Below are positions 1 to 6,109 of a stretch of DNA of 12,175 bases, piece by piece; position 1 is the stretch's first letter, and the number at the start of each line of letters is the position of its first letter. The DNA lies in assembly GCF_947254095.1 (NCBI RefSeq), contig NZ_CAMYBV010000026.1:1-12175 (forward strand), in the 5' to 3' direction. A model generated the notes under the pieces. It had not been told where the DNA came from. It did not search any database and worked only from the letters and a program-made list of their open reading frames with translations. The DNA is from an uncultured Mobiluncus sp. GTDB lineage: Bacteria > Actinomycetota > Actinomycetes > Actinomycetales > Actinomycetaceae. The translations under genes and the position numbers were made by a program.

Positions 1-79
1 GGTGCCAGCAATTTTGCTACGCAAAATTGCGCGTAGCACACGCCATGGTGCCAGCAATTTTGCTACGCAAAATTGCGCG
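1..79. repeat. Two direct copies of a 33-bp hairpin unit
   Basis: Positions 1-33 and 47-79 are identical 33-bp units, 46 bp apart start to start. Each contains a perfect 10-bp inverted repeat, GCAATTTTGC then TAC then GCAAAATTGC, at 8-17/21-30 and 54-63/67-76. In the first copy a second, competing pairing exists between TGCTACGC (15-22) and GCGTAGCA (31-38), so two folds exclude each other. The window starts at the first base of copy 1, so the array may extend further left. There is no coding signal here. On the minus strand it lies downstream of the tRNA-Val(GAC) gene. The repeat is seen directly; its function is unknown. Confidence 0.8.
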
Positions 80-95
80 CCACTTCCTTGGCCTC

Positions 96-214
96 GGATA
101 AAGCCGCCAGCGGGTCCCCCGCTGACGTGTTTTGGTTTTATGGACCTTTGCAAGCAAGCTTGCCCGGTCCATAAAACCAAAACACGCAGGTCGCGGCTTT
201 ATCCTCGACCTGCG
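96..214. repeat. Nested inverted-repeat element, possible three-way junction
   Basis: The outer arms are GGATAAAGCCG (96-106) and its exact reverse complement at 194-204. Inside them are a 7-bp hairpin, CAGCGGG/CCCGCTG (108-114/118-124), and a perfect 21-bp inverted repeat (126-146/166-186) whose 19-base loop holds a further GCAAG/CTTGC pair (150-154/159-163). Together these can form a three-way junction. A competing 9-bp pairing, CGCAGGTCG/CGACCTGCG (185-193/206-214), cannot form at the same time as the junction. The element ends four bases from the tRNA-Val(GAC) CCA end. It could be a miniature repeat element, a tRNA-operon 3' structure or a recombination target. No transposase or clear target duplication is visible. 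Confidence 0.75.
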
Positions 215-217
215 TCG

Positions 218-294
218 TGGTGGGCGATACAGGACTCGAACCTGCGACCTCTTCCGTGTCAAGGAAACGCGCTAACCAGCTGCGCCAACCGCCC
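218..294 (-). tRNA. tRNA-Val(GAC)
   Basis: On the minus strand the sequence folds as a standard cloverleaf: a 7-bp acceptor (GGGCGGT with ATCGCCC, including one G-U pair), a GCGC D stem, an anticodon stem TTTCC/GGAAG around the loop TTGACAC (anticodon GAC), and a T arm GCAGG-TTCGAGT-CCTGT. The discriminator is A and the 3' CCA is encoded. It is the last of three tRNA genes in the minus-strand cluster and begins only four bases after tRNA-Cys, so the two almost certainly share a transcript. Confidence 0.96.
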
Positions 295-298
295 GTCG

Positions 299-369
299 AA
301 GTGGGTACCGGATTCGAACCGGTGTATACGGCTTTGCAGGCCGCTGCCTAGCCACTCGGCCAACCCACC
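299..369 (-). tRNA. tRNA-Cys(GCA)
   Basis: The minus strand shows the anticodon region CCTGCAAAG (anticodon GCA) and the T arm ACCGG-TTCGAAT-CCGGT. The acceptor is GGTGGGT with ACCCACT, so the terminal pair is a G1-U72 wobble, followed by a U discriminator as expected for cysteine tRNA. No CCA follows (the next bases are CGA), so the CCA end must be added by nucleotidyltransferase. It is the middle gene of the Gly-Cys-Val cluster. Confidence 0.95.
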
Positions 370-380
370 AATGTGGTTTT

Positions 381-393
381 GAGTATTTTACTC
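381..393 (-). promoter_or_regulatory. Possible -10 element and palindrome before tRNA-Cys
   Basis: The minus strand carries TAAAAT (390-385), 15 bases before the tRNA-Cys 5' end, a plausible -10 for an internal promoter driving Cys and Val. It sits inside a perfect short palindrome, GAGTA-TTT-TACTC (381-393 on the plus strand). No convincing -35 is present at 17-18 bp. The 128-bp gap between tRNA-Gly and tRNA-Cys is long for a simple polycistron, which makes an internal promoter reasonable but unproven. Confidence 0.3.
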
Positions 394-453
394 TAAAAAG
401 GAACCCGAACCCAGTACGCGTTACGAACCCGGCCGGATTCCTCAGACAGCCAA

Positions 454-494
454 TTTTTGAGGGGAACCGAACCGCGGCTCGATCCCCCCAAAAA
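454..494. other. Stem-loop just downstream of tRNA-Gly
   Basis: TTTTTGAGGGGA (454-465) pairs with TCCCCCCAAAAA (483-494), 11 of 12 positions, around a 17-base loop. In the minus-strand transcript the structure begins four bases after the tRNA-Gly 3' end. The U-rich tract is inside the stem and no U run follows it, so it is not a canonical intrinsic terminator. It could guide processing between tRNA-Gly and tRNA-Cys or weakly slow transcription. Confidence 0.5.
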
Positions 495-497
495 CCG

Positions 498-570
498 AGC
501 GGATGACGGGACTCGAACCCGCGACCCTCACCTTGGCAAGGTGATGCTCTACCAACTGAGCCACATCCGC
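498..570 (-). tRNA. tRNA-Gly(GCC)
   Basis: The minus strand folds as a full cloverleaf: acceptor GCGGATG/CATCCGC, D arm GCTC...GAGC, anticodon stem TCACC/GGTGA around TTGCCAA (anticodon GCC), and T arm GCGGG-TTCGAGT-CCCGT. The discriminator is U, usual for bacterial glycine tRNA. CCA is not encoded (CGG follows). It is the first gene of the minus-strand Gly-Cys-Val cluster and has its own promoter upstream. Confidence 0.96.
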
Positions 571-597
571 GACAAGCCGGAAAAATCCAACCCCAGT

Positions 598-627
598 ATC
601 TTACACATAAGTGAGCGAGGGTTGCAA
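598..627 (-). promoter_or_regulatory. Promoter of the tRNA-Gly-Cys-Val cluster
   Basis: On the minus strand, TTGCAA (627-622, -35) is followed after 18 bp by TAAGAT (603-598, -10). Transcription would start near 591, giving a short leader of about 20 bases before the tRNA-Gly 5' end at 570. Both hexamers resemble the housekeeping sigma-factor consensus and the spacing is right. Confidence 0.6.
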
Positions 628-677
628 ATACTCAGCACACCGGAGATCCCTGGCCGGAACATCACAGGTATCAGATC

Positions 678-1676
678 TTAGAAAAAACCTGTGGTGTCGC
701 CGTTTACTAACCTCATGCTCACAAGCTTGGCCCGATTTTCACAACGGGACCGATGGCGAATCTGGCTGACCAGCTGACGCACGGCCTCCACGCCAATCTT
801 TCGGTCCGGAACCTCCAGAGTGGTCGTTCTGGCCTGGAGCAAGTGTCCCGTAAAAACATCGCCGACAGCTACAACAGAAACATCGTCCGGCACCGTCACT
901 TTCAGCGACCGGCTCAATTCTTGCATGAACCCAATGGCGGAAAGAGACCCACAAAAGACCACCGCACTGTCCAGATATTTGCGCCATGCCGACACGGCAC
1001 GACAACCTGATTCCAGGCTATCCCCCACATTTCCCACCGTATGCAGGGCCAAATCGGCTTGTTCGCACCCGGTGCGCAAAGCCTGCAAAACACTCTCGTC
1101 CAGCCAACTATCTTTGGCATAAAAGTAAGTTATCGATTCATGGCGCAGCGACCTCAAATGTGTCAGCAAAACAGCTACACCCTGTTCCGTATCCGGTATG
1201 ACACAAGTTGCCTCATCTATCAAACAATTGGTCACCACCAGCGGCTGAGTGCTCGGTATTTCCAAGCGGATACGTCCGGGGATTTCCGGATTGTCGACAA
1301 TCAATCCGTCAACGTTATCGAACTCCTGTTTGATGGTCCGCAGGGCTCGGACAGGAACAGCAGGATACAGAACCGGCAGGTAATGCTCCAAGTACAACTT
1401 TTCCTGTATCGCGGCCAACAGACGATATTTTTCAGGAACAATCATGACGCCAATTTTTTGGGTGACGGAGTGGGTTCGCAGCCAAAAATTTTCGGGGCGT
1501 TCGTAGCCTAAATCGGTCGCCACCTGGCGCACTAAAGCTTCCGTCTCAGCATTGATACGCCCCGGACGATTCAACGCTCGCGAAGCGGTAGAAGTCGCAA
1601 CGTGTGCCACCTTTGCCACGTCGTCCAAGGTTACCCGCCTTTTGACGGAAGTCTCAGAATCTGAAACCTCGTACAT
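678..1676 (-). CDS. LacI-family transcriptional regulator
   Basis: This 332-residue protein is the usual size for a LacI/GalR regulator. Residues about 15-61 form the DNA-binding domain (VTLDDVAKVAHVATSTASRA, then the hinge-side LGYERP). The rest matches the periplasmic-binding-like effector domain, including GLIVDNP (124-130), PLVVTN (145-150), VPDDVSVVAVGD (262-273) and TTTLEVPDRKIG (284-295). Such proteins usually bind a sugar or nucleoside and release a palindromic operator. The ATG is the first possible start because an in-frame TAG lies three codons upstream (1688-1686); no strong Shine-Dalgarno is seen. It stands alone between tRNA genes with no adjacent transporter or catabolic operon on its strand, so its effector cannot be named. 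It may regulate itself or distant genes; a link to glgX is only a guess. Confidence 0.93.
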   Translation of the reverse strand: MYEVSDSETSVKRRVTLDDVAKVAHVATSTASRALNRPGRINAETEALVRQVATDLGYERPENFWLRTHSVTQKIGVMIVPEKYRLLAAIQEKLYLEHYLPVLYPAVPVRALRTIKQEFDNVDGLIVDNPEIPGRIRLEIPSTQPLVVTNCLIDEATCVIPDTEQGVAVLLTHLRSLRHESITYFYAKDSWLDESVLQALRTGCEQADLALHTVGNVGDSLESGCRAVSAWRKYLDSAVVFCGSLSAIGFMQELSRSLKVTVPDDVSVVAVGDVFTGHLLQARTTTLEVPDRKIGVEAVRQLVSQIRHRSRCENRAKLVSMRLVNGDTTGFF

Positions 1677-1713
1677 ATCGGAATTCTAAACATATACTGT
1701 AGGTTTTCTGAAA

Positions 1714-1743
1714 ATTATCTGGGCATTTGTCTTAACATATAAA
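1714..1743 (-). promoter_or_regulatory. Candidate lacI-type gene promoter
   Basis: The minus strand has GATAAT (1719-1714), a good -10, with a weak TTTATA (1743-1738) at 18 bp as the -35. Transcription would begin near 1707 and leave a leader of about 30 bases. The region is markedly AT-rich compared with the flanking genes. AACATATA occurs twice on the plus strand (1689-1696 and 1734-1741), on either side of the -10. Confidence 0.35.
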
Positions 1744-1747
1744 GCTC

Positions 1748-1782
1748 GTTTTGTCCGAATCGCGGTCGGGTTCGGCTAAAAC
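1748..1782. promoter_or_regulatory. Imperfect dyad, possible operator or hairpin
   Basis: GTTTTGTCCGAA (1748-1759) and TTCGGCTAAAAC (1771-1782) are inverted repeats matching at 10 of 12 positions, separated by 11 bases. It lies just upstream of the regulator's candidate promoter. Its size would suit a two-site protein contact or an RNA stem-loop. That the neighbouring LacI-type protein binds here is inference. Confidence 0.4.
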
Positions 1783-1784
1783 TC

Positions 1785-1805
1785 GTGCATAATCCTATTT
1801 TGCAC
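1785..1805. promoter_or_regulatory. 21-bp near-palindrome, possible operator
   Basis: GTGCATAAT-CCT-ATTTTGCAC is a near-perfect inverted repeat, 8 of 9 positions per arm. It contains CATAAT (1788-1793), which resembles a plus-strand -10 but lacks a -35 at proper spacing. It lies about 110 bp upstream of the LacI-type start and 120 bp upstream of tRNA-Val(CAC). The odd-length centre differs from the CG centre typical of LacI operators, so the binding protein is uncertain. I see nothing further in 1806-1885. Confidence 0.4.
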
Positions 1806-1885
1806 GGTCGCTTAGGTTCACTAGACCGTTGCGGAACCGTTGTGGTTCTCCGTCTCCGGCCGTTCTGGCGCGGTACGCCGAGGTT

Positions 1886-1914
1886 TTGCGTTCAGAGCTG
1901 CCTAAGGCTAAACT
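1886..1914 (+). promoter_or_regulatory. Promoter of tRNA-Val(CAC)
   Basis: TTGCGT (1886-1891) and TAAACT (1909-1914) are separated by 17 bp. A start site near 1921 would sit about five bases before the tRNA 5' end at 1926, as is common for bacterial tRNA genes. Confidence 0.5.
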
Positions 1915-1925
1915 TGATAAGCCTT

Positions 1926-2000
1926 GGGCCATTAGCGCAGCGGTAGCGCGCTTCCTTCACACGGAAGAGGTCACTGGTTCGATCCCAGTATGGCCCACCA
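1926..2000 (+). tRNA. tRNA-Val(CAC)
   Basis: A full cloverleaf is visible: acceptor GGGCCAT/ATGGCCC, D stem GCGC/GCGC, anticodon stem CTTCC/GGAAG around TTCACAC (anticodon CAC), T arm ACTGG-TTCGATC-CCAGT, discriminator A and encoded CCA. It reads GTG codons, complementing the tRNA-Val(GAC) on the other strand. It lies 50 bp upstream of the SGNH hydrolase gene on the same strand. Confidence 0.96.
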
Positions 2001-2009
2001 AACTTGTTT

Positions 2010-2037
2010 CCGGCGCGCTTAAATACGTGCGAGCCGG
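2010..2037 (+). other. Stem-loop between tRNA-Val and the hydrolase gene
   Basis: CCGGC (2010-2014) pairs with GCCGG (2033-2037), and GCGC (2015-2018) pairs with GTGC (2027-2030) including one G-U, with a two-base bulge and an 8-base loop. No U tract follows. It could mark the 3' side of the tRNA transcript or reduce read-through into the downstream gene. Confidence 0.35.
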
Positions 2038-2050
2038 GTAAGCTGAAGCC

Positions 2051-3151
2051 ATGGCCGCCAAAAAGATTTCTGTCGATACGGTACTTGAGCTGTTCCGCGA
2101 GCTACCCGCTTCTTCAAAAGTTTCCGCCCTCACCGCGCTGGGAACGTCATCGTCTCTGCTCTGGGCGGGTTCTGCCGCCGCGGGAATGTGGAAAGTCCAT
2201 CAAGAAGTTTCCAGTCACCGTTGGTTCTGGGAAGACCACGTCATCTCCGGACTGGCGAAACTAAACGAACTGGGAATGCTGGCGAACCCGGAAATCTACG
2301 CCCCCGGCTTCGCATTATTCGCTAACGGAGCACAACGTTATCTGCACCGCAGCGACTGGTACTCCAACAAACCCATCTTTCCCCAAACCGGTCAAAAGCT
2401 GCATCGTCCCTCGAAAATTAAGAACGCACCTCCCCTGATTTACGTTGCTCTCGGTGATTCTGCCGCACAAGGGGTGGGGTGTGAGGACGTGCAGGACTCT
2501 TACGTGGCACTGTTTGCCTCCTATCTGCGACGAGCCACGCAACGCCGCGTTATTGTGCTGAATTTTTCCATATCCGGGGCCATCGCCTCGACCGTAGTGA
2601 ACACCGAGATTCCGCATCTGCTAGCCACGGGTTTAACGCCGGACATCATCACTCTGGACATTGGCGGCAACGATGTCTTTTCCCCCGAGGGCCAAAGCAC
2701 CGAAAACTTTCAAAAACAGATGGAAATTATCGTTGAAAGCCTGCCTGCCCCCGCCTTGATTGCTGAGGTTCCCCCGGCAAAACCGCTTCCGGCGGATAAA
2801 CGTGCCCTCGAGATGAATGACATTGTTATCAACGTAGTTTCTCAGTCAAACCACATCTTGGTTCCCATGCGCCACTTGGGAGATGTGCCTTTGTGGAGAA
2901 CATTCATGATTAGAGCCGAGGACGGTTTCCACCCCAACACCGACACCTATCGCCAGATTGCTGCCGAGTTCGTGCGTAAGGCCGAACCATTGCTGCAGGA
3001 ACGCGGGTGGTGGCAAGCCTCGACTGCAGACATTATCCCCGAGCTGCCCGACGAAACGGAGGACAACCGCTCCAACCTGTTGAACGGACTTCTGAAACTC
3101 AAATCCACAGACAAAGACGACATCCCACTTAGTAAGGAGCAGCCCTCATAG
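2051..3151 (+). CDS. SGNH/GDSL-family hydrolase with N-terminal hydrophobic segment
   Basis: This 366-residue protein carries the SGNH blocks: GDSAAQG with Ser137 (block I), Gly176 in FSISGA (block II), GGND with Asn207 (block III) and DGFHP with Asp291 and His294 (block V). That predicts a serine esterase, lipase or acyl-hydrolase. Residues 24-47 are a hydrophobic stretch after a short charged N-terminus. No signal-peptidase site is obvious, so a membrane anchor with the catalytic domain outside is the likeliest reading. About 130 residues precede the GDS motif, more than in compact SGNH enzymes, and this part is not recognised. The C-terminal 40 residues are charged and probably disordered. 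The ribosome site is weak. glgX starts 43 bases after the stop on the same strand, so co-transcription is likely. The substrate cannot be inferred. Confidence 0.88.
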   Translation: MAAKKISVDTVLELFRELPASSKVSALTALGTSSSLLWAGSAAAGMWKVHQEVSSHRWFWEDHVISGLAKLNELGMLANPEIYAPGFALFANGAQRYLHRSDWYSNKPIFPQTGQKLHRPSKIKNAPPLIYVALGDSAAQGVGCEDVQDSYVALFASYLRRATQRRVIVLNFSISGAIASTVVNTEIPHLLATGLTPDIITLDIGGNDVFSPEGQSTENFQKQMEIIVESLPAPALIAEVPPAKPLPADKRALEMNDIVINVVSQSNHILVPMRHLGDVPLWRTFMIRAEDGFHPNTDTYRQIAAEFVRKAEPLLQERGWWQASTADIIPELPDETEDNRSNLLNGLLKLKSTDKDDIPLSKEQPS

Positions 3152-3194
3152 CCCAAATTCAGCGCACCGCGCTCGAATATGAGATATTTAAGTT

Positions 3195-5339
3195 ATGGAA
3201 ATTTGGCCAGGAAAGCCTTATCCGCTGGGGGCAACTTATGATGGGAGCGGAACCAATTTTGCAGTCTATTCAGCCAACGCTGAAAAGGTAGAACTCTGTT
3301 TGGTAGAAGACGACGGACGGGAAACCGAACGTTTCTCTCTGGATGAAGTCGATGCCCACGTCTGGCACGGCTATATCCCTAACCTCCGCCCCGGGCAACA
3401 CTACGGTTACCGCGTTTACGGCCCTTATGACCCCACCAAAGGACAGCGCTTCAATCCGAGCAAACTGTTGCTGGACCCTTATGCCAAAGCCATCGCCGGC
3501 GACTTAGACGGCGATATGTCGATTTTTGCCTATCCGGCAGGGGACCCGGACGGATATTCGGACGCGGATTCAGCGGCACACACGATGCATTCAGTCGTCA
3601 TCAACCCTTTCTTTGATTGGGGCAACGACCGCCACCCTCGCTTGGATTACCCGGACCTAGTCATCTATGAAACCCACGTCAAGGGTATGACCATGCTCAA
3701 CCCTGCCATTCCCGAAGCATTGCGGGGCACTTACGCGGGAATGGGGCACCCGAACAACGTTTCCTACCTGAAACACCTGGGCGTCAACGCGGTGGAACTC
3801 ATGCCTGTACACCAATTCGTCACCGATCCTTCCCTGGAGGAAAAAGGCCTCAAAAACTATTGGGGTTACAACACTATCGGCTACTTTGCTCCGCATAACG
3901 GCTACTGTTCGGATCGTCGCGGCGACCGCCAGGTCGAAGAATTTAAGCAAATGGTCAAAGACCTGCATTCGGCCGGTATCGAAGTTATCCTCGACGTCGT
4001 CTACAACCACACCGCCGAGGGCAACCAGATGGGACCGACACTGTCTTTCCGCGGCTTGGACAACGAAGTGTACTACCGCCTGGTGGAGGGCGACCGGGAA
4101 CACTACTTCGACACGACCGGGACCGGCAACTCCCTACTGATGCGCTCCCCCGCGGTGCTGCAACTGATCATGGATTCGCTGCGCTACTGGATTACCGAGA
4201 TGCACGTCGATGGTTTCCGGTTCGACCTCGCCTCGACCCTAGCGCGGGAACTCAGCTCGGTCGATAAACTTTCGGCTTTCTTTGACATCATCCACCAAGA
4301 CCCGATTATTTCCCAGGTCAAGCTCATTGCCGAGCCTTGGGACGTTGGTGAAGGCGGATACAACGTAGGCGGTTTCCCGATTCTGTGGTCGGAATGGAAC
4401 GGCAAGTATCGCGACACGGTGCGGGATTATTGGCGTGGCGAGCCAGCAAAACTGGGCGAATTCGCGTCCCGCTTCAGCGGTTCGGCAGACCTCTATGCCC
4501 ACACGGGGCGCCTGCCGGTGGCGTCCATCAACTTTGTGACCGCTCATGACGGCTTTACCCTGCTGGACCTGGTTTCCTATAACGATAAACATAACGAAGC
4601 CAATGGCGAAGGCGGGGTCGACGGGGACAGTAACAACAAATCTTGGAATCACGGGGAGGAAGGCCCCAGCAAAGATGAGTCCATAAACGAGTTGCGCCGC
4701 CGCCAACGTTTCAACTTCCTGACCACCCTGCTGCTATCCCAAGGGGTCCCCATGATTTCCCACGGCGACGAGTTGGGGCGCACCCAAGGCGGCAACAACA
4801 ACGGGTATTGCCAGGACAACGAAATCACCTGGATTCATTGGAACGAAGACGCGCGTGACCAAAAGATGTTCGACTTTACCCGGGCACTAATTCACCTGCG
4901 CAACGAGCACCCGGTGTTTCGTCGGCGCCGGTTCCTGGCTGGGGACGCGGCACGCGGCGGCGAATCGGATCGCGGCGACATCGAGTGGTTCAACGTCAAC
5001 GGCGAACACATGACCGATGAAGAATGGACCACCGCCTACGCCAAAGCCCTGACGATTTCCCTGAATGGGGCTTCTATAGATGAGCCGGGCAAACGCGGCG
5101 AGTGCGTGGAAGACGATGATTTTATCCTCATGTTCAACGCTTCCGAAAAGGACTTGGAGTTCACTATGCCGCAGTGGACTCACGATTTGCAGTGGTATCG
5201 GGTCATCGACACGACCGCGGAACAGCCAATTGAGACGGATTTCGAGCGGGCCAAGCTGCTGGGTTCCCCCGAGACCGTTACGGTACGTTCGCGTTCCATT
5301 GTGGTTTTGGCCTCCCCTTTGGCTGACCGTTCTCTCTAG
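3195..5339 (+). CDS. glgX: Glycogen debranching enzyme GlgX (GH13 isoamylase type)
   Basis: At 714 residues it has the usual length and order of bacterial GlgX/TreX. Residues about 8-100 are a CBM48-type N-terminal domain (YPLGATYDGSGTNFAVYSAN). The GH13 barrel follows with DVVYNHT (267-273), GFRFD with the nucleophile Asp344, LIAEPWD with the acid/base Glu380, and TAHDGFTL with His451-Asp452. A C-terminal beta domain closes the chain. The characteristic insert YNDKHNEANGEGG (462-474) separates it from plain alpha-amylases. It hydrolyses alpha-1,6 branches of glycogen limit dextrin in the cytoplasm, working with glycogen phosphorylase, which is not in this window. The ATG at 3195 gives the expected N-terminus; the upstream ATG at 3179 is out of frame. 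It probably shares a transcript with the hydrolase upstream. Confidence 0.96.
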   Translation: MEIWPGKPYPLGATYDGSGTNFAVYSANAEKVELCLVEDDGRETERFSLDEVDAHVWHGYIPNLRPGQHYGYRVYGPYDPTKGQRFNPSKLLLDPYAKAIAGDLDGDMSIFAYPAGDPDGYSDADSAAHTMHSVVINPFFDWGNDRHPRLDYPDLVIYETHVKGMTMLNPAIPEALRGTYAGMGHPNNVSYLKHLGVNAVELMPVHQFVTDPSLEEKGLKNYWGYNTIGYFAPHNGYCSDRRGDRQVEEFKQMVKDLHSAGIEVILDVVYNHTAEGNQMGPTLSFRGLDNEVYYRLVEGDREHYFDTTGTGNSLLMRSPAVLQLIMDSLRYWITEMHVDGFRFDLASTLARELSSVDKLSAFFDIIHQDPIISQVKLIAEPWDVGEGGYNVGGFPILWSEWNGKYRDTVRDYWRGEPAKLGEFASRFSGSADLYAHTGRLPVASINFVTAHDGFTLLDLVSYNDKHNEANGEGGVDGDSNNKSWNHGEEGPSKDESINELRRRQRFNFLTTLLLSQGVPMISHGDELGRTQGGNNNGYCQDNEITWIHWNEDARDQKMFDFTRALIHLRNEHPVFRRRRFLAGDAARGGESDRGDIEWFNVNGEHMTDEEWTTAYAKALTISLNGASIDEPGKRGECVEDDDFILMFNASEKDLEFTMPQWTHDLQWYRVIDTTAEQPIETDFERAKLLGSPETVTVRSRSIVVLASPLADRSL

Positions 5340-5403
5340 GTTTGAGGTCTCGGGCAGTCCACAGAGGTATTTCGGGTCTGCAGGGCGTGGTACGGCCGGT
5401 TTT

Positions 5404-5430
5404 CCCTCTCTCTCGCTTACGCTGAGAGGG
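5404..5430 (+). promoter_or_regulatory. Hairpin covering the ribosome site and start of the DUF3000 gene
   Basis: CCCTCTC (5404-5410) is the exact complement of GAGAGGG (5424-5430), with a 13-base loop. The 3' arm contains the only purine-rich Shine-Dalgarno-like stretch and the G of the GTG start at 5430. If formed in mRNA it would limit initiation. It has no U tract, so it is not a terminator for glgX. The gap 5340-5403 shows no clear promoter. Confidence 0.4.
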
Positions 5431-6005
5431 TGAGCGAGGCGAGTTCAACGGCACAGACGCAGGTCCCCCCAGCGTGGGAACTCGCTCTTTTGTCGCTGCG
5501 CCAAGCCTCGGTACCGCCTCGCGTTTCCATTCACGAGGTGCCTGCCCCGGTGAAAATTGCCCCTTATGCAGTGGCGATTAGCGCGGAGACGGCGCTGCAC
5601 GTGGAGGCGGAGGCTCCCGCTACCGGCCGGTTTGTGTGTCTCTACGATCCGCAGACCCAAGAAGGTTGGGGCGGCGAGTTTCGGGTTATTGCTCTGGTGG
5701 CGACCGATACGGAGTTAGCTTTGGGTGAAGATCCGCTAGCCGGGGAAGTCGCCTGGTCTTGGCTCCGCGAGTGTTTGGCCAGCCGAGACGCTGATTACGG
5801 ACATTTGGTGGGTACCGCCACCACGACCATCAATCGTTCTTTTGAGGGCTTCGCACTGCGCGCCACCTCCGCTACCCTCGAGATTCGCGCTTCTTGGACC
5901 CCTGGCAGTCCCGATTTGAGCGCTCATTTCCTGGCCTGGCTGGACACCATGCTGCAGGCGACCGGGCTCTCCCCCGAGGAAAACGTCACTCAGCTGCGTC
6001 ATTAG
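5430..6005 (+). CDS. DUF3000-family protein
   Basis: This 191-residue protein resembles the actinobacterial DUF3000 family, usually found beside an RNase D-like gene. Recognisable parts are PAPVKIAPYAVAISAE (39-54), TGRFVCLYDPQTQEGWGGEFRV (65-86) and DPLAGEVAWSWL (100-111). There is no signal peptide, membrane segment or cysteine cluster, so it should be a soluble cytoplasmic protein. Its biochemical role is not known to me. The start is the GTG at 5430; no other upstream or nearby start gives a better fit, although the purine-rich stretch GAGAGG directly abuts it, which is closer than normal spacing. The RNase D gene begins 104 bases after the stop with its own promoter-like sequence. Confidence 0.82.
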   Translation: MSEASSTAQTQVPPAWELALLSLRQASVPPRVSIHEVPAPVKIAPYAVAISAETALHVEAEAPATGRFVCLYDPQTQEGWGGEFRVIALVATDTELALGEDPLAGEVAWSWLRECLASRDADYGHLVGTATTTINRSFEGFALRATSATLEIRASWTPGSPDLSAHFLAWLDTMLQATGLSPEENVTQLRH

Positions 6006-6092
6006 AACCTTCCCGACCACCCTTGTGCGATAACGAACATTCCCCCAGAAACACCCCTACGGTGCGGCAGGACGAGTACAGCTGCACCAGGT

Positions 6093-6100
6093 TATAACAT
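6093..6100 (+). promoter_or_regulatory. Candidate -10 for a short-leader or leaderless rnd mRNA
   Basis: TATAAC (6093-6098), overlapping TAACAT (6095-6100), lies 9-12 bases before the ATG at 6110. Transcription would start within a few bases of the ATG, and no Shine-Dalgarno is present between them. This arrangement suits a leaderless or near-leaderless transcript, common in actinobacteria. No convincing -35 is seen. Confidence 0.4.
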
Positions 6101-6109
6101 AGAACCGTT

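Noticed and set aside
1..79. A CRISPR array
   Set aside because: Only two repeats, a 13-bp interval between them and no cas gene. The units are strong hairpins, not repeat-spacer units.
96..204. An insertion sequence
   Set aside because: It is about 110 bp with no transposase and at most a two-base flank match (TC), so only a miniature or structural element can be proposed.
2..382. Open frames on both strands across the repeat and tRNA region
   Set aside because: They read through inverted repeats and tRNA genes, have no ribosome site and give low-complexity basic products.
1041..1511. A 156-codon plus-strand frame inside the LacI-type gene
   Set aside because: It is antisense to a clear LacI-family protein and has no family resemblance or ribosome site.
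1788..1793. CATAAT as the tRNA-Val(CAC) promoter -10
   Set aside because: No -35 at suitable spacing and it is 130 bp from the tRNA; the TTGCGT/TAAACT pair at 1886-1914 fits better.
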